Shown here one piece after another: positions 1-11,065 of a stretch of 64,000 nt of DNA. The notes below the pieces were generated by a model that had not been told where the DNA came from, did not search any database, and was given only the letters and a program-made list of their open reading frames with translations. This stretch comes from Leptoclinus maculatus. Lineage: Eukaryota; Chordata; Actinopteri; Perciformes; Stichaeidae. The stretch lies in the NCBI GenBank assembly GCA_032191485.1, contig JAVDOI010000006.1, positions 27,527,384 to 27,591,383 on the forward strand, in the 5' to 3' direction. Position numbers and translations under genes: made by a program. Position 1 is the stretch's first letter. Each line of letters starts with the position of its first letter.

Positions 1-275
1 ACAGGCTGGAAGCATCATTATACTTTAATCATTTAGTTTCTTCAAGGCAAACAGTTTGGTATTTTATTAAAATGATGGTCTTAATCTTATTTAACATGCT
101 TGCATGATTTGATTTCTATTATATGTAGCTTTAGTGTTGCTGTAAAAGATGAATTGCTAGTTAAAAGCACGTTTGCCTTGACTTTGTTTTATGTGAATTT
201 TGGACTTTGTTTTACGTGAATTTTGAATTATTCCAGCATTTCCCACCACTAATGTATTCATCTCATCTTTTGCAG
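1..275. other. Intron-like flank
   Basis: AT-rich sequence without a recognisable gene. It ends in a pyrimidine-rich stretch followed by TGCAG at 271-275, a plausible splice acceptor for the coding exon that starts at 276. Nothing else is seen. Confidence 0.35.
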
Positions 276-498
276 TTTGATCAGCATTACCAAGCTGCAT
301 TACCAAGCTTCTACAAGGATTTACATGATCCAAGGAGATGGGGAGCCAGAGGACGTGGGACTTGTGATCAACTGCATTAAAGTCCTGAACAACGTAGACC
401 AGGGGTCTTCAATTAAAATTCCAAAAGGTCCAGATTGAGAAAATCTCCTCAGGCAAAGGTCCGGAACATTACAATAATATCTAACTTGCGCCACTTAG

Positions 499-502
<4 letters not shown>

Positions 503-538
<36 letters not shown>
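503..538. repeat. (AT)n microsatellite inside hAT
   Basis: Uninterrupted alternating AT after CC at 501-502. The same internal position holds an AT tract in the related copies near 44680 and 56000, so it belongs to the element family. Confidence 0.95.
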
Positions 539-542
<4 letters not shown>

Positions 543-775
543 GAAATCTAGTAGTAGTAACGTATCTGTGTAGTCAACAACTGTCAAATCAAATAAAGAA
601 AGTACACATCAATTATATTTTAACAATCATTATTCTCAGTTTTCAAATTTAACTGGATGGATTATAAATAATACATAGAAATACATAAATAAATGTTCTT
701 CTCTCATTTCAAGTAAAATAATGGCTCCATCTAAAAGTAAAATACACAAAAAATAACTTTTGAAAAACTTGCATC

Positions 776-1258
776 TTAAAAGAAAGTGCTTGATTTTATA
801 AAGATGAGCCTTGTGTCTGAGGCTGCTGACAGGTATTTGCTTGATTTTTTCACATAACTCTTCTTTTTGTTTCCCTCAAGTAAAGTTCCAGCTGCACTCA
901 TGCCCTCCTTGATAACCTCTCCATCAGTGAATGGCTTTTTATGTTGACCCAAAATCCAAGCAACTTTCAGGGAACATTCGTAAGCACGTCGTTGGGCAGT
1001 GAATGAATTTGTTAATATTCTGGTGGAACGTTCATATTGGGCTCTTAAATGGTTTATTTTCTGTGTCCTCAGTTCGGATTGGAGTGGGTATGTTTGGTCT
1101 CGTTTCACATTGGCGCTTTGAATAATGACCACGGTATCTGAACATATGAGACAGAGTGGTTTAGTAGCGCCAGCAGGAAGAATGAACAAATACGAGTCCG
1201 TCCATTCTTTGTTAAAGCTGTTTTCGAGGTCCACCTTTCTCTTTTTAGAGCACGCCAT
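776..1258 (-). pseudogene. hAT transposase N-terminal remnant, GTF2IRD2/Charlie8-like
   Basis: From the ATG at 1258 the minus strand encodes MACSKKRKVDLEN, then KEWTDSYLFILPAG, CLICSDTVVIIQSANVKR and ECSLKVAWILGQHKKPF-like text. This order (basic start, WTDSY block, zinc-finger CxxC, then a helical region with LGQHKKPFTDGE) is that of Charlie8-type hAT transposases, the family that gave the C-terminal part of vertebrate GTF2IRD2. The second half of the finger, normally with the HxxxxH-type pair, is missing: the text jumps from NVKR to DQTYPLQSE. The RNase-H-like catalytic region and the dimerisation domain are absent. It therefore cannot encode an active transposase. The frame upstream of 1258 is probably not coding. 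Confidence 0.75.
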
Positions 1259-1380
1259 GTTAACTTGCTTCTCCGATTTACTCACTTCTCTCACTGCTTC
1301 TCTCTCACTGCTCTCGCTCCGTCTCCCGCCTGTCTGCGTGATCTCACTTGACTCACGATGCATTTTGGAATAAACATTCG

Positions 1381-1404
1381 ATTGGCTGAGTAGCGTCACG
1401 TGAG
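1381..1404 (-). promoter_or_regulatory. CCAAT box plus CACGTG block upstream of the hAT transposase
   Basis: ATTGGCTGAG is followed by TCACGTGAG. The same block (ATTGGCTGAGCTGCATCACG then TGATGTGATT) recurs at 45561-45590, 55141-55172, 59437-59468 and 61801-61833, and in part at 28433-28450. In the clearer copies it lies upstream of the coding start, so it is probably the core of the element's own promoter. Motif identity is seen; promoter function is inferred. Confidence 0.5.
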
Positions 1405-1765
1405 ATTATTTACAATGCATGTAATTGGTCGGTGTGTTTCCTGAACTGCTGAATGAGTGCTGTAAAGGCCAGAAAGGCTGCGCAGGTTAAAACGGAAGCG
1501 CTCCGCCAAAATGTATAATTCTCAATTATCTATCAATTATACGTCCGGGTCCGCCTATTGGCGACCTCTGACGTAGACGGTGTCATCATGGCGTTCATCA
1601 TGCTTTGGGCTCATTTATGCCCTTGATCTAAGCTTTCAAGACAACCTCAAGTACATCTTGGAGCTTCTCCAGAAGGTCATAATGAATTTGGATGGGCACA
1701 AGCTGAATTCTAAGATACAGGAGCTGAAAATCAAGATGTTTGCACAAGAGGTGAACACCAAGTGA

Positions 1766-3260
1766 CAAAGCCAAAGAACCTTGTCAGATCTTTTGGATGT
1801 TTTCTACTTTCATCTTCCGCCCAGTCAACAACAATCCATGACCTCATGGATGTTTTCCTGGTTCTGACATTTTGTAAAAATTGACTAAGCTGCACAAAGG
1901 CAAGCCAGAGACTGTAAATTACGGAACTTTTACATGTGACTGCAAGCTTGGTTGAGTGTTTACGCACAAAGTTTTGCCCAATTCACCTCCACATCCTAAC
2001 TCGAGTGACTACTCTCTAATGTCAACTTGCACGTCCATGTTCCTCGTTGTCTGATTGAATGACTCTCTACTCGAGTTGAAATGGACCCTAACACGGTTCA
2101 ATACGCTGTAACTTCCATTGACTATGGGTATCCTTGTTATTTATAATCTTATCTTAGTTTGTGAATGTTTTGTGATTTTACTTTTGTAGCCCAAACGTGT
2201 TCCAAGTTACCTGTTTCTGCACATGATAATACATCATCGGCTATTCTTCAGTGTAAAGGAGTCCTTTTGTACTACCATCTGTACTGGTAGGAAAGAAAAC
2301 AAAGCTCTATTGCTGTTGACAAGTGTAACAGAGTTAATTATTCCACTTGCCATCACTGGCCATTATTTGCCAGTTACTGTATTATTTAAGTTATTACCAA
2401 TCCATATCATTTTCATATTATTTCTTCTATTCCTGTAAATATCATTTAAAACGTATTAGTTATCACAGAGACAAGTGTGTTGTGTGTTGTGTGTAACATT
2501 AGCGCCCTCTGCTGGCCGCCGGCGGACTTTAGCGCGCGCGCCGCTTTCTTTAACCAGTCTGAAGAAAGCTGTCTCTGTGGTAGGTTGATCTGAGACGAGC
2601 TCCGCTGTGATATCTGTATAATTTCCTTTTTGTATATTGAACTGAAATGTCGTTTTATTTACATGTAAAATCAGTCTGAAGAAAGCTGTCTCTGTGCTGT
2701 CTCTGTGAAAGCTGTCTCCGTGTGCTGTGAATAAACGTCTGGTTGGAGCCATAAAGCCATCAAGTGTGCCTGAATTGAAACACAACGCGAAAGAGAGAGA
2801 GTACACAACTGCTACACAAGCAAGTAGTGGGAATTTAGCATTTGCAATAGTGGTTGTACATATCGATTGCAGGAACTTTTCTGCTTTTTGGAAATGATAG
2901 TTTATGGTGAATGACTACACTGTGCAGTGCAATGATATTCCCTGTTTGGAGAGCAGTGCATAGCCTCCACCCTCATGGCGTCTTTGTTGTTTGTGGCGCC
3001 GAGGGATTTGGGATAGCTTGGTATTTATTTTTCACCAGTTGTGGAGCTGTTACAGGACTACTGTTTTAATATTTTAACATTTAAAAACGATGAAAGATGC
3101 ACTGTATAGATCATTTTGGAGTTTTTGTTGCTATTATTTTCTGATCAATGTTTTTGTAAAAAGAATTATATTTAAAAAATGAAATGCAGGCTCTAGTATC
3201 ATGGATGGTCAGATGTTTACCATATTTAATGTATCGAGGCATTTTCAATAAAAACACCTG
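1766..3260 (+). other. Possible 3' UTR and flank
   Basis: No convincing coding region. If 276-1765 is a last exon, this would be its 3' UTR. Candidate polyadenylation signals AATAAA occur near 2729 and at 3247-3252. GCGCCCTCTGCTGG near 2502 is a motif often seen inside fish dispersed repeats. Confidence 0.25.
2549..2738. repeat. Short direct repeats around CTGAAGAAAGCTGTCTC
   Basis: CAGTCTGAAGAAAGCTGTCT occurs near 2556 and again near 2672, about 116 bp apart. Further GCTGTCTC(T/C)GTG variants follow up to an AATAAA. The layout could be part of an LTR or a 3' UTR. I cannot place it in a family. Confidence 0.5.
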
Positions 3261-3703
3261 AACTAGGTTTTGTCTCATGTGTCTTAATTGGGGATCAAAT
3301 GAAAAAAAAAAAGGTTTTTACCTGATTAATTCATTTCCAGTTAATGATATAATATTGAGTTGGACAAACATAAATCAATTTCATTTCATTAATGGTATAT
3401 TTGTATTTAGGCTGCATTTGATCAAAATGAGTCGGACTAACTCAATTCAATTGTATTGCATGGATGTTCTTAGTTTAAGTTGGGTTTATGTATATATATT
3501 GTGTGGAAAACCTGCCCACAATTTAATTGTGTTCATCCAATGAATTCTTTTTTTGAGTGCAGTGGAAAATGAAGCTTTGATTCCAACTATCCAGTGTGTC
3601 TGTCGTACTGCTCCTGGGTCCTTACCACACCCGTTACAAGAGATGAAACATCAGACCAGGTTGACTGCAGGAACACAGAATTCATTAGTCACATAATAGA
3701 TCA
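3261..3703. other. Unassigned sequence
   Basis: AT-rich DNA with repeated TTGG/TCAATT-like words between 3350 and 3550. Nothing recognised. Confidence 0.3.
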
Positions 3704-3711
3704 TTCAGTTG

Positions 3712-4798
3712 TAGTGGTGTAACGGATCACGGGTCGATCCGTGATCCGTTCGGATCACCCCTCACGGTTCGGATCACTCGTGAACCGCGGATCAATTGAG
3801 TATTTTTCTTCTTTTTTTTTTACAGTGTAATCCTCATAGTGTGTAATACAGTTTTACTGCTGCTGTTCCTTTTCAAGTAACAAGTCCCCGAATATCAATG
3901 CAAAGTGTCAGTGAACAGATATAAAGCATGTGTTCACGTGAACGGAGCAGGTTAAGCATTTAACGGCGAAAGTCACAGCGAGCGGAGGAACTTCAGAAGC
4001 CCCCGGGTCATTTAAGTCACAAGTTTGGAATCATTTTGTCTTCCCTGTAAAGTATAATGACGGATAAGGGTGGTGGACAAAACCGTTACGGTATGTAGGC
4101 GTTATTTAAAAAGAGAAAGACATACGACAAGGAAAAGACTGTGACCGCTTTCACCACGGCGGAGTGATTCATAGTCCGGTGCTGCAGACACGCCCCCTCT
4201 GTGAGAGTCACACAGACACACACCTGGTGCAGGTGCTGACAGAAGCATCAGAGTGAAGCTAGACAGGCCCAGTAGTAACAGTCACTACAGAAAGGTCGAC
4301 CCTCTCCCCAGACAATGGAGATATTCTCATCTTTTTGAAAATAATGTCACAGTAATGTGAACATTATTGTGTATTTGAATGACATAACCTGACAGGAAGT
4401 AAACACTGACCCAAGTTGTTGCCGAGCAGTTCAGTTCAGTTGAAACAGTGTAAGCTAGCTCACATATTCTTTCAGTATTGATCAAAGGACGAGGGCATCA
4501 ACATACCTCATGTTGCACTTAAACTTAAACAGAATTGAATATTCTTGAATGTTTTATTTTTATTTATTTATTTATTTCATTTCAAATTGGACATCTTCAA
4601 TATTTTAGTTTTCATGTAAGACTATAGCCCAAAGTTCTTTTCTTTAAGTGTTCTTGAAGTTCTTTAATTAATAAATGGAAAGCAAAGTTATATTTGACTC
4701 CTCCCCTTTTCTTTGTTGATCCGAAAAATGATCCGAACCGTGACTCAAGAACCGTGATCCGAACCGAACCGTGAGGTTTGTGATCCGTTGCACCCCTA
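3712..4798 (+). mobile_element. hAT DNA transposon with BED-finger remnant
   Basis: Exact 8-bp duplications TTCAGTTG lie at 3704-3711 and 4799-4806. The ends are inverted: left TAGTGGTGTAACGGATCAC, right (inverted) TAGGGGTGCAACGGATCAC. Sub-terminal GATCCGAACCG words recur many times on both sides, giving extended imperfect inverted repeats. Around 4008-4065 the plus strand reads SQVWNHFVFPVKYNDG, like the start of a BED zinc finger, then the frame fails. The element is 1087 bp and non-autonomous. Its duplication lacks the central TA shared by the other hATs here, so it belongs to a different hAT group. Confidence 0.9.
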
Positions 4799-4806
4799 TT
4801 CAGTTG

Positions 4807-6116
4807 TAATGGAAATAACTAAATTTCACTTTCAAAAAGCTCCATTCAGAAGAACCAACCTGCAATTGCAGCATTTACTGATATCATAGATTTGGAGTAC
4901 TGTAAGCACTTCTGTACATTTGTTGTTGGAATCAAGGCTCAAATCCAAATCCCCCAAGCCTCTTTAAATTGCTAATTGTGAGTAATTACAGTCTGCCAAT
5001 TCAACCTCTCAGTAGGTGATGGGGGTCTCTGTGTGGGTGGTAATACAATGTCCCACTTATTAAATGCCGCACCATTCTCCTCCCTTGACATTCACCTTCT
5101 TCACTGAAGGGTGTAATAAGCAGGCCTATTTTTGTATGTCTCCCATTATTCATGTTGACCACAAAATTGCTGCTATAAAGTAATTTAGGATGGTATTTTC
5201 AGGATACAAAATTGAATTGGGTATTTGTCAACTGAAATTGCGTTTAATTACGTATTATGCAGTGTAATCAAACTACTGAAGATTATTACCATAATTGTAT
5301 TATTTACAGTTGATTTTAATGCTATAGAGGCAAAATAGATACATTTTTATTCCTCTGAACTCGTTCAGCTCTTTCATTCATAACACTGCAGTATTTCAGA
5401 ATGTGGACATTTGTGTTATTTCTTGTCTGTCTGTCCTACATCAAGTACAGAGTAGGACATCCTGAAACTGTTTAGTTTCTTGGCTACTTGGATAATCGTG
5501 CTCTTCATGAGCACTTTCTGAAGCGCCAGTGGCAGAAAGTTATTGTTTGTCAATGCCTTCCAAAAGTGCAAAAAATGACCATACGATTCATGATGTCACT
5601 GATTCATATGATACAATTTTGGTTGTTCACACATTGAGAGTCGTTGAGGACAGACCTTTAATAGGTCAAACTACTGTTTGTTAGTACTTACTTTGTACAA
5701 AGTGACGTCCACTTCCAAAAGCAGAAATGTTTATACCTGTTATAATACGTGTTTGGAAATGCTTGCCATAATAGGTAGCAGGAAACTGTCAATTGTGCAA
5801 ATGGGGATGATGGTGCACACTTCTAAACAGTCGAAGGTATTCGTGGTGGTGCAGCTGGCCAGTCGCTATGTAGAGTGGGCATGCTTGTTGTATTGTCTGT
5901 TTATTGTCTACTATGTCACAGTCACACACTGCTGACCCATCTATCCATCCCGTCCTCTTCCACAAAAGGTTGTCTCTTTTATAATGTCATCCTACTTCCA
6001 CCGTTGCTCCAGATTGTCACATTTCACATGACCACAAGCGGTAGTTGTCAGCTAAACATTGACCTAGTTTTAGTACATTTGAACAAAAAACAAATGCTGG
6101 TGTTTTCTTGTGAGGA
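4807..6116. other. Unassigned single-copy-looking DNA
   Basis: No supported gene. The 4860-5160 part is more balanced in composition, with TAATT/ATTA-type sites near 4970-5000. It could be conserved non-coding DNA, but only a comparison with other fish would show this. Short frames near 5678-6129 have no recognisable motif. Confidence 0.2.
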
Positions 6117-6302
6117 CTGTATTGGATGACCACCTGGCAAAAATGTCTTCTTTTAATGAAAATAGTCAAAATCTGAAGAATATGGTTGCCAAGAAGCAGG
6201 AAATTCAAGCTCAACAAAGATGGACTCCTGGGATGAGCCCATGCTATTTCCTCCTGCGTCAGGACAAACTATTGTACTCGACAAATTGTGGCTCCACCAA
6301 TG
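6117..6302 (+). pseudogene. Possible exon of an unidentified gene
   Basis: One frame reads LDDHLAKMSSFNENSQNL then NMVAKKQEIQAQQ. After a one-base shift near 6222 another frame reads SWDEPMLFPPASGQTIV and LDKLWLHQ. The second frame ends at CCAATG followed by GTGAGT at 6303-6308, an excellent donor match. The polar, helix-like text over two frames resembles a real exon with one frameshift more than chance translation. I do not recognise the protein and cannot fix the acceptor. Confidence 0.3.
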
Positions 6303-6802
6303 GTGAGTGCTAAGTACAGCGAGGTTTTCAGTGAGTTGATTGTTCTGTACAATGCTCTCAGACAGTTGGGGGCAAAAATCAGGCAGCACAGACACCCAGT
6401 AGTAACAGATACAGTAAATCTCATATTTATATTCAAGTGAATTTTAAACTATTTTTCAGTAGTTGATAATAAATCACTGTCCTCTGAATGTGTATGGATT
6501 GTATTTGCATATTACAGTATCAATTTGCCATTATGTCTGCTCTAGAGAGCTGAGGCTGCAGTGGCACTCTCAACGGACACACAAAGAGCCGTCTCGAATA
6601 AGGACTGTCACAACATCAATGGGTGCATTTAGAGGAAGTTGTTTCGTTAATAAGTGACATTGATTCTGCCGTTAAAGAGGGATTGCTCTCTCCCCCTCTC
6701 TGTCTGCAGCTCTTACTTGTCTCTCAGTCTCTTCCTCCCACATTGCAGTGAAATTAAATACATAATTGTCTCCTCCTTTCTTCTACTCACATGGGCAACC
6801 AG

Positions 6803-6890
6803 AAGATCTATTTGGACTGGATGCTGACCAGCACCAACAATTAATTAAGATGTTAATACAAAATGGAATCCCTCTAGAGAAGAGGCACAG
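6803..6890 (+). other. Possible exon, unidentified
   Basis: The stretch is open in a frame reading EDLFGLDADQHQQLIKMLI then QNGIPLEKRHR. It is preceded by a pyrimidine-rich tract and ...CAACCAG, and followed by CACAG|GTAGTA. It may belong with the candidate at 6117-6302. A single 88-bp open stretch is weak evidence and the family is unknown. Confidence 0.25.
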
Positions 6891-7294
6891 GTAGTACAAG
6901 TCTGCAGGAGGATAACCAACAATAACCAGTGGTGGAAAACACTATAACTGAATACATTTATTCAAGTACTGTTACAGATACTACCCACTGCATGCATACA
7001 GAGAGATACCTCCACCTCGAACAGGTACGATATGTTAATGCTTTATGTATATTTTGGTTACTGTGCTGGTGGTTAAGGTTAACAAAAAGAGAAGATATAA
7101 AAAAAGTTTACTTGCACAGCACATTGTTCAAGATTCCCTTTTTTTATGATAGTGTTGTTCAGTTTTAGAAGGTAGGTCTTATTTTGATCCATGAATGGTT
7201 TTAATGAGTACCATGACTCCTTTTCTTTTCTCTCTGTACATGGGGACCTCCTGATTTAAAGTTAAAGCACTGAACATACCAGAATTACTGTAAA
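6891..7294. other. Unassigned sequence
   Basis: No gene or repeat recognised between the candidate exon and the large inverted-repeat element. Confidence 0.25.
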
Positions 7295-7302
7295 CCGTCC
7301 GC

Positions 7303-8003
7303 GGTAACACTTTATAATAACTACACGCTATGAAGCATTAGTTAAGTATGAGTAAACACTTAATTAATCATTTATAAAGCATTGTTCCTACATTAACACT
7401 CATTAGTATATATATATTATGTTTTATATTTTATTCTTTATTAAAAAGCTCGTCTATGTGTTTCGTGATTGTGTTTTCATACTTTATAAATGGATTCCCC
7501 ATTTGTAAATTAAGTATTATATATATTACAAACAATTATTAAGGAGTTGTAGATGATTAATAACATCCTTTGTGTTAGTAAATGATTAAGTTATTTAGAT
7601 GTATATTATTCATGCATTTATATATATGATTTAGATATGCACAAATGGTTAGGGACTATGTTAATATATGCTTTATAAACGCGTATTAATACTGCAATTC
7701 ATAATTAATTCAGGTAGTTACTAGTCATTAGTTAAGTATTTTGTGTGACCTCATCTAAAGTGAGGACTATCTATGCCTTACAAAGCATTTATAAATGACA
7801 TTGAAAAGCCAACACTGCCTCAAAACGCACAAAAGTCTCAGTTATCTTCTCAACAGAAAAGGCAAATAGACAAAACACAAAGTGATCAAGAACAAGATGC
7901 AAACAATTTACTCGTAAAAACATACCTCTCAGGCATTCATTTGTGTAAAAAAACAAAACAAAGACATTCTCCTTCAGGAGAACATGGTTGGATATAAAAC
8001 GTT
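7303..8003 (+). repeat. Left inverted arm
   Basis: Pairs with 9356-10097. Landmarks shared in inverted form include the terminal GGTAACAC, GTTAGGGACTATGTTAATAT, CTAAAGTGAGGACTATCTAT and GGATATAAAAC near 7990. Several small indels separate the arms. Confidence 0.85.
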
Positions 8004-8269
8004 TCCATTCACTCATATGAACAGATAAATGGTCATCTAACATTGTCGTTATATAACAGCTAGTTAGCCAACTGTCACCTGGATTGCTCTATTTACAACT
8101 GAAGTGAGGCTGTGCAGGCATGAGACAGACAAATGCTGAAAGGGGAGGAACATTATCGACACAACATTTCTAGGGGGGTCTGGGGGCATGCCCCCCCAGA
8201 AGAATTTAGAAAATTAGAAGCTCTGAGATGCAATCTGGAGCCATTTCAGGGTACTCCAATAGCTCACAA

Positions 8270-8551
8270 CTAGCAACACTTTTTGGTGGAAAAGGAAAAA
8301 ATAATGCATATAACATGGTCACTTACTGTACAATTTTGATGGGCACTGGAAAATTCCATCTGTGTTGAGTGTGTCCAAAGTAAATGTATTTTACATTTTT
8401 TGTAGACATACAAGCAGCATTCATGTTCAAGCCATTGCCAGTTGAACTTGTTCTTGATACCATTATCGATGTCTTTAACAGAAACGAATCTTGGCAGCTT
8501 CTGAACCATTTTCTGATCGAAAATTTGCGTAATAAACAGCCGCTGAATCAT
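8270..8551 (-). pseudogene. Possible transposase exon in the giant-arm element
   Basis: The minus strand reads LPRFVSVKDIDNGIKNKFNW followed by QWLEHE, then reaches a GTATGT that would suit a splice donor. Text of the type NKFxWxWLE near the N-terminus is something I associate with a group of animal hAT-like transposases, but this is a weak memory-based match. No zinc finger or catalytic residues are visible after it. If correct it would explain how the element once moved; otherwise it is a chance frame. Confidence 0.25.
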
Positions 8552-9355
8552 TCACATCGACGCAATTGTTCTAACACAAAAGTTGCGCCAAATAGACTGG
8601 TACTCAACAACTGCAAGTATCGTAGTGTTGCTGTGTAGCGAAGTAGTAGTCGAGCGAGGACCAGTATGAGCAAGGTGCTTGTTTTTATTAGATTGGCCCC
8701 CGTCGGCCTGTACAATGCTCACTACACAAGATAAATGAACAGTGATACCAGTCTGATGCTGTACTTCGACGTACTCTGCTTTTATCGTTATGTTAGCAAG
8801 CACATACATTAAGACAATGATACGAGTAGAAGCGCTCCGGATAGTTACCGAGTCACAGTGTGTTCACATGTACGCGATCGTCAGAGCCCACGGAGGTATT
8901 CTCCCCCCCCCCCTCCATTTTAAAATGGCCAGAAATCCGCCGAACCGCGGAAATTTCTCATGCCTGGGCTGTGGCATACGCTGTCTCAGGACCTCTAGTT
9001 AGTGACTTGCTAGCTGGAAGGCTAGCTAGATACTCATCCTCCATAATGTGTACGTGCCAGCAAACTAAGAAACATACTGAGGCCCGTCAGCAGTTATTCT
9101 TTCTGGCCCAGGTCCGCGCGCCCTTTCAACTTAAGTCAGAGTTTCTGAGCAAAACGTTTGTCCCACATTGATGATGTATTGAAAGCGGGATTTCTCATTT
9201 CGCAGTTGCAAACAATGAGCAGATTCCATTGGGACATGCAACTGAAGAAAAGTGCGAACATTGGAGATCGATATGCTTGGTTAAAATTAATAATTAAATA
9301 AGTAAATGTAAACTAATATGCAAAGCTCCTGGTTAGTTCCAGTTGTACATTTACA

Positions 9356-10097
9356 AATGTTTTATATCCAGCCAAGTTCTCCTGAAGAAGAATCTGTTTG
9401 TTTTGTTTTTTTACACAAATGAATGCTTTGTGTGTTTGTATTTATGAGTACATTGTTTGCATCTTTTAATAAATATTGATATGTTCGTGATAACTTTGTG
9501 TTTTGTCTATTTGCCTTTTCTGTTGAGAAGATAACTGAGACTTTTGTGGGGTTTGATGCACTGTTGGCCTTTCAATGTCATTTATAAATGCTTTGTAAGG
9601 CATAGATAGTCCTCACTTTAGATGAGCTCACACAAAATACTTAACTAGTAACTACCTGAATTAATCATGAATTGCAGTATTAATATGCGTTTAAAAAGCA
9701 TATATTAACATAGTCCCTAACCATTAGTGCATATCTAAATCATTATAGATATATAAATGCATGAATAATGTACATCTAAATAAGTTGTTAATCATTTACT
9801 AACACTTTATAAATGATGTTATTAATCATATACAACTCCTTAAAAATCGGTTTTTAATATATATAATACTATATTTACTTATGGGGAATCCTTCATTTAT
9901 GTATGGCATGTATGTATGTATGAAAACACAATCACGAAACACATAATAGACGAGCTTATTAATCAAGAATAAAACATTTATAACTGTTATAAATTGTATA
10001 CTAATGAGTGTTATTGTAGGAACAATGCTTTACTAATTATGAATTGTGTTTACTCATACTAATGCTACATAGCGTGTAGTTATTATAAAGTGTTACC
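9356..10097 (-). repeat. Right inverted arm
   Basis: Inverted partner of 7303-8003. A TATGTATG run near 9902-9920 and other small insertions make it slightly longer than the left arm. Confidence 0.85.
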
Positions 10098-10105
10098 CTG
10101 TCCAC

Positions 10106-11065
10106 TAATGCTGCCTTGTCATTTTGGATACTCCAAGCATTGTCTTTTGACACTCAGCCGGATCTCTAAACATTATTATATACCATTATTATATACCAAA
10201 TAATATTTTTAAATAATTAACTAAGAAGTTTTTTTTTAAAGTTATCTGATAAAAGACATAGAGAATATTCATCCTCTTTTGAAATATGTCATGAATAATT
10301 CAAATGGAAATTTCAAAAAACCCATTTGCAATGTGTATAAAATAATATATAAAAGGGAAATCAATTGGTACTACAAAGAGAAGTGTTACAATTTGTAATC
10401 AGCAGATGAAGAATGTAAAAATTCACAAGACTACCAATTCCTTATTTTGGAGGGAATTTGCTTGGAAGATAAATATGAGATACTTCTTGACCCCAGAAAA
10501 TATCTGTAAATATAAAAGAAGCTAAAACTCTCAGGGCTGATGGAACTGTGGGGAAAGTAATGCAAATTATTTACACGTTATATTCATGCAAATTATGAAT
10601 TATGAAGTCTTTAGATTCATAGAAGAGGGTTATTCATACTTTGAAAACCTGCAACTGACCTGAGTCAAGATGAAAATGATCTACTTATGATCCTGAGAAT
10701 CACGGCACTGAAACAAATGAGTGAAAAAAAACTCCAGATTTAATATAATGGAAAGTATAATTCAAGATGTTCAACTAAAGGACGAGGGGACTCACAAAGT
10801 AAGGAATATGAAAGATGTGTTTTGAGATTTTAGATGAGGGGAATTTATATTATGTCATCAAAATGTATCAAAAGGTAATTGGTAGCCTGTCCTCCTTTGA
10901 ACAGATGATGAATAAGGTACTGAATATAACTAATATATGAATATTTGACCTGTTTTCAGGTTTTCCAGATTAAATAAAATAATTGAATGAACAGACAAGA
11001 CACAGACCTTTACATGCCGTCAATAGTCCAAATCAGCACACTCTCAAATTAGATTACAGCTTTCA
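10106..11065. other. Unassigned AT-rich DNA
   Basis: No supported gene, repeat or element boundary. Strongly AT-rich. Confidence 0.3.

Larger units (their letters stand above)
400..1570 (-). mobile_element. hAT DNA transposon, Charlie/Buster-like, non-autonomous
   Basis: The element is bounded by exact 8-bp duplications ACGTAGAC at 392-399 and 1571-1578. Left end CAGGGGTCTTCAATTA and inverted right end CAGAGGTCGCCAATAG match at most positions. Eight-bp duplications and CAG ends define hAT elements. It carries an (AT)n tract, a transposase remnant on the minus strand and a CCAAT/CACGTG block near 1381-1402. Related copies lie at 44567-45764, 54980-56131 and 61173-61940. At 1171 bp it lacks the catalytic part of a transposase. 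Confidence 0.93.
276..1765 (+). pseudogene. Terminal exon of an unidentified fish gene, split by a hAT element
   Basis: After the acceptor-like TGCAG, one frame is open from 277 to 399 and contains GEPEDVGLVINCIKVLNN. A hAT occupies 400-1570. With the hAT and one copy of its duplication ignored, the frame continues at 1579 as GVIMAFIML, then needs a frameshift near 1603-1608 to enter FGLIYALDLSFQDNLKYI, which runs on to a TGA at 1763-1765. That both pieces join in one frame exactly at the insertion point is strong evidence that they were one exon. The sequence reminds me of the C-terminal region of uncharacterised, multi-copy fish proteins with a GLIYALNLSYP-like segment, but I cannot name the family. 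The insertion plus the frameshift suggest a broken copy. Confidence is good for one split exon, low for identity. Confidence 0.6.
7303..10097. mobile_element. DNA transposon with giant inverted arms, about 2.8 kb
   Basis: The first 30 bases (GGTAACACTTTATAATAACT then ACACGCTATG) are repeated in inverted form at the right end, and similarity continues for about 700 bp on each side, to near 8003 and from near 9356. The flanks are CCGTCCGC (7295-7302) and CTGTCCAC (10098-10105). These differ at two positions, both explainable as CpG decay, so I read them as an aged 8-bp duplication. The interior has CpG-rich sequence and a possible coding remnant on the minus strand. The superfamily is not certain: an 8-bp duplication suggests hAT or P, but the GGTAACAC ends are not the usual CAG/TAG type. 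Confidence 0.8.

Noticed and set aside
2456..2806. 116-codon minus frame as a gene
   Set aside because: It contains the direct repeat twice (ETAFFRL... repeated) and has no known domain; it is a by-product of repeat sequence.
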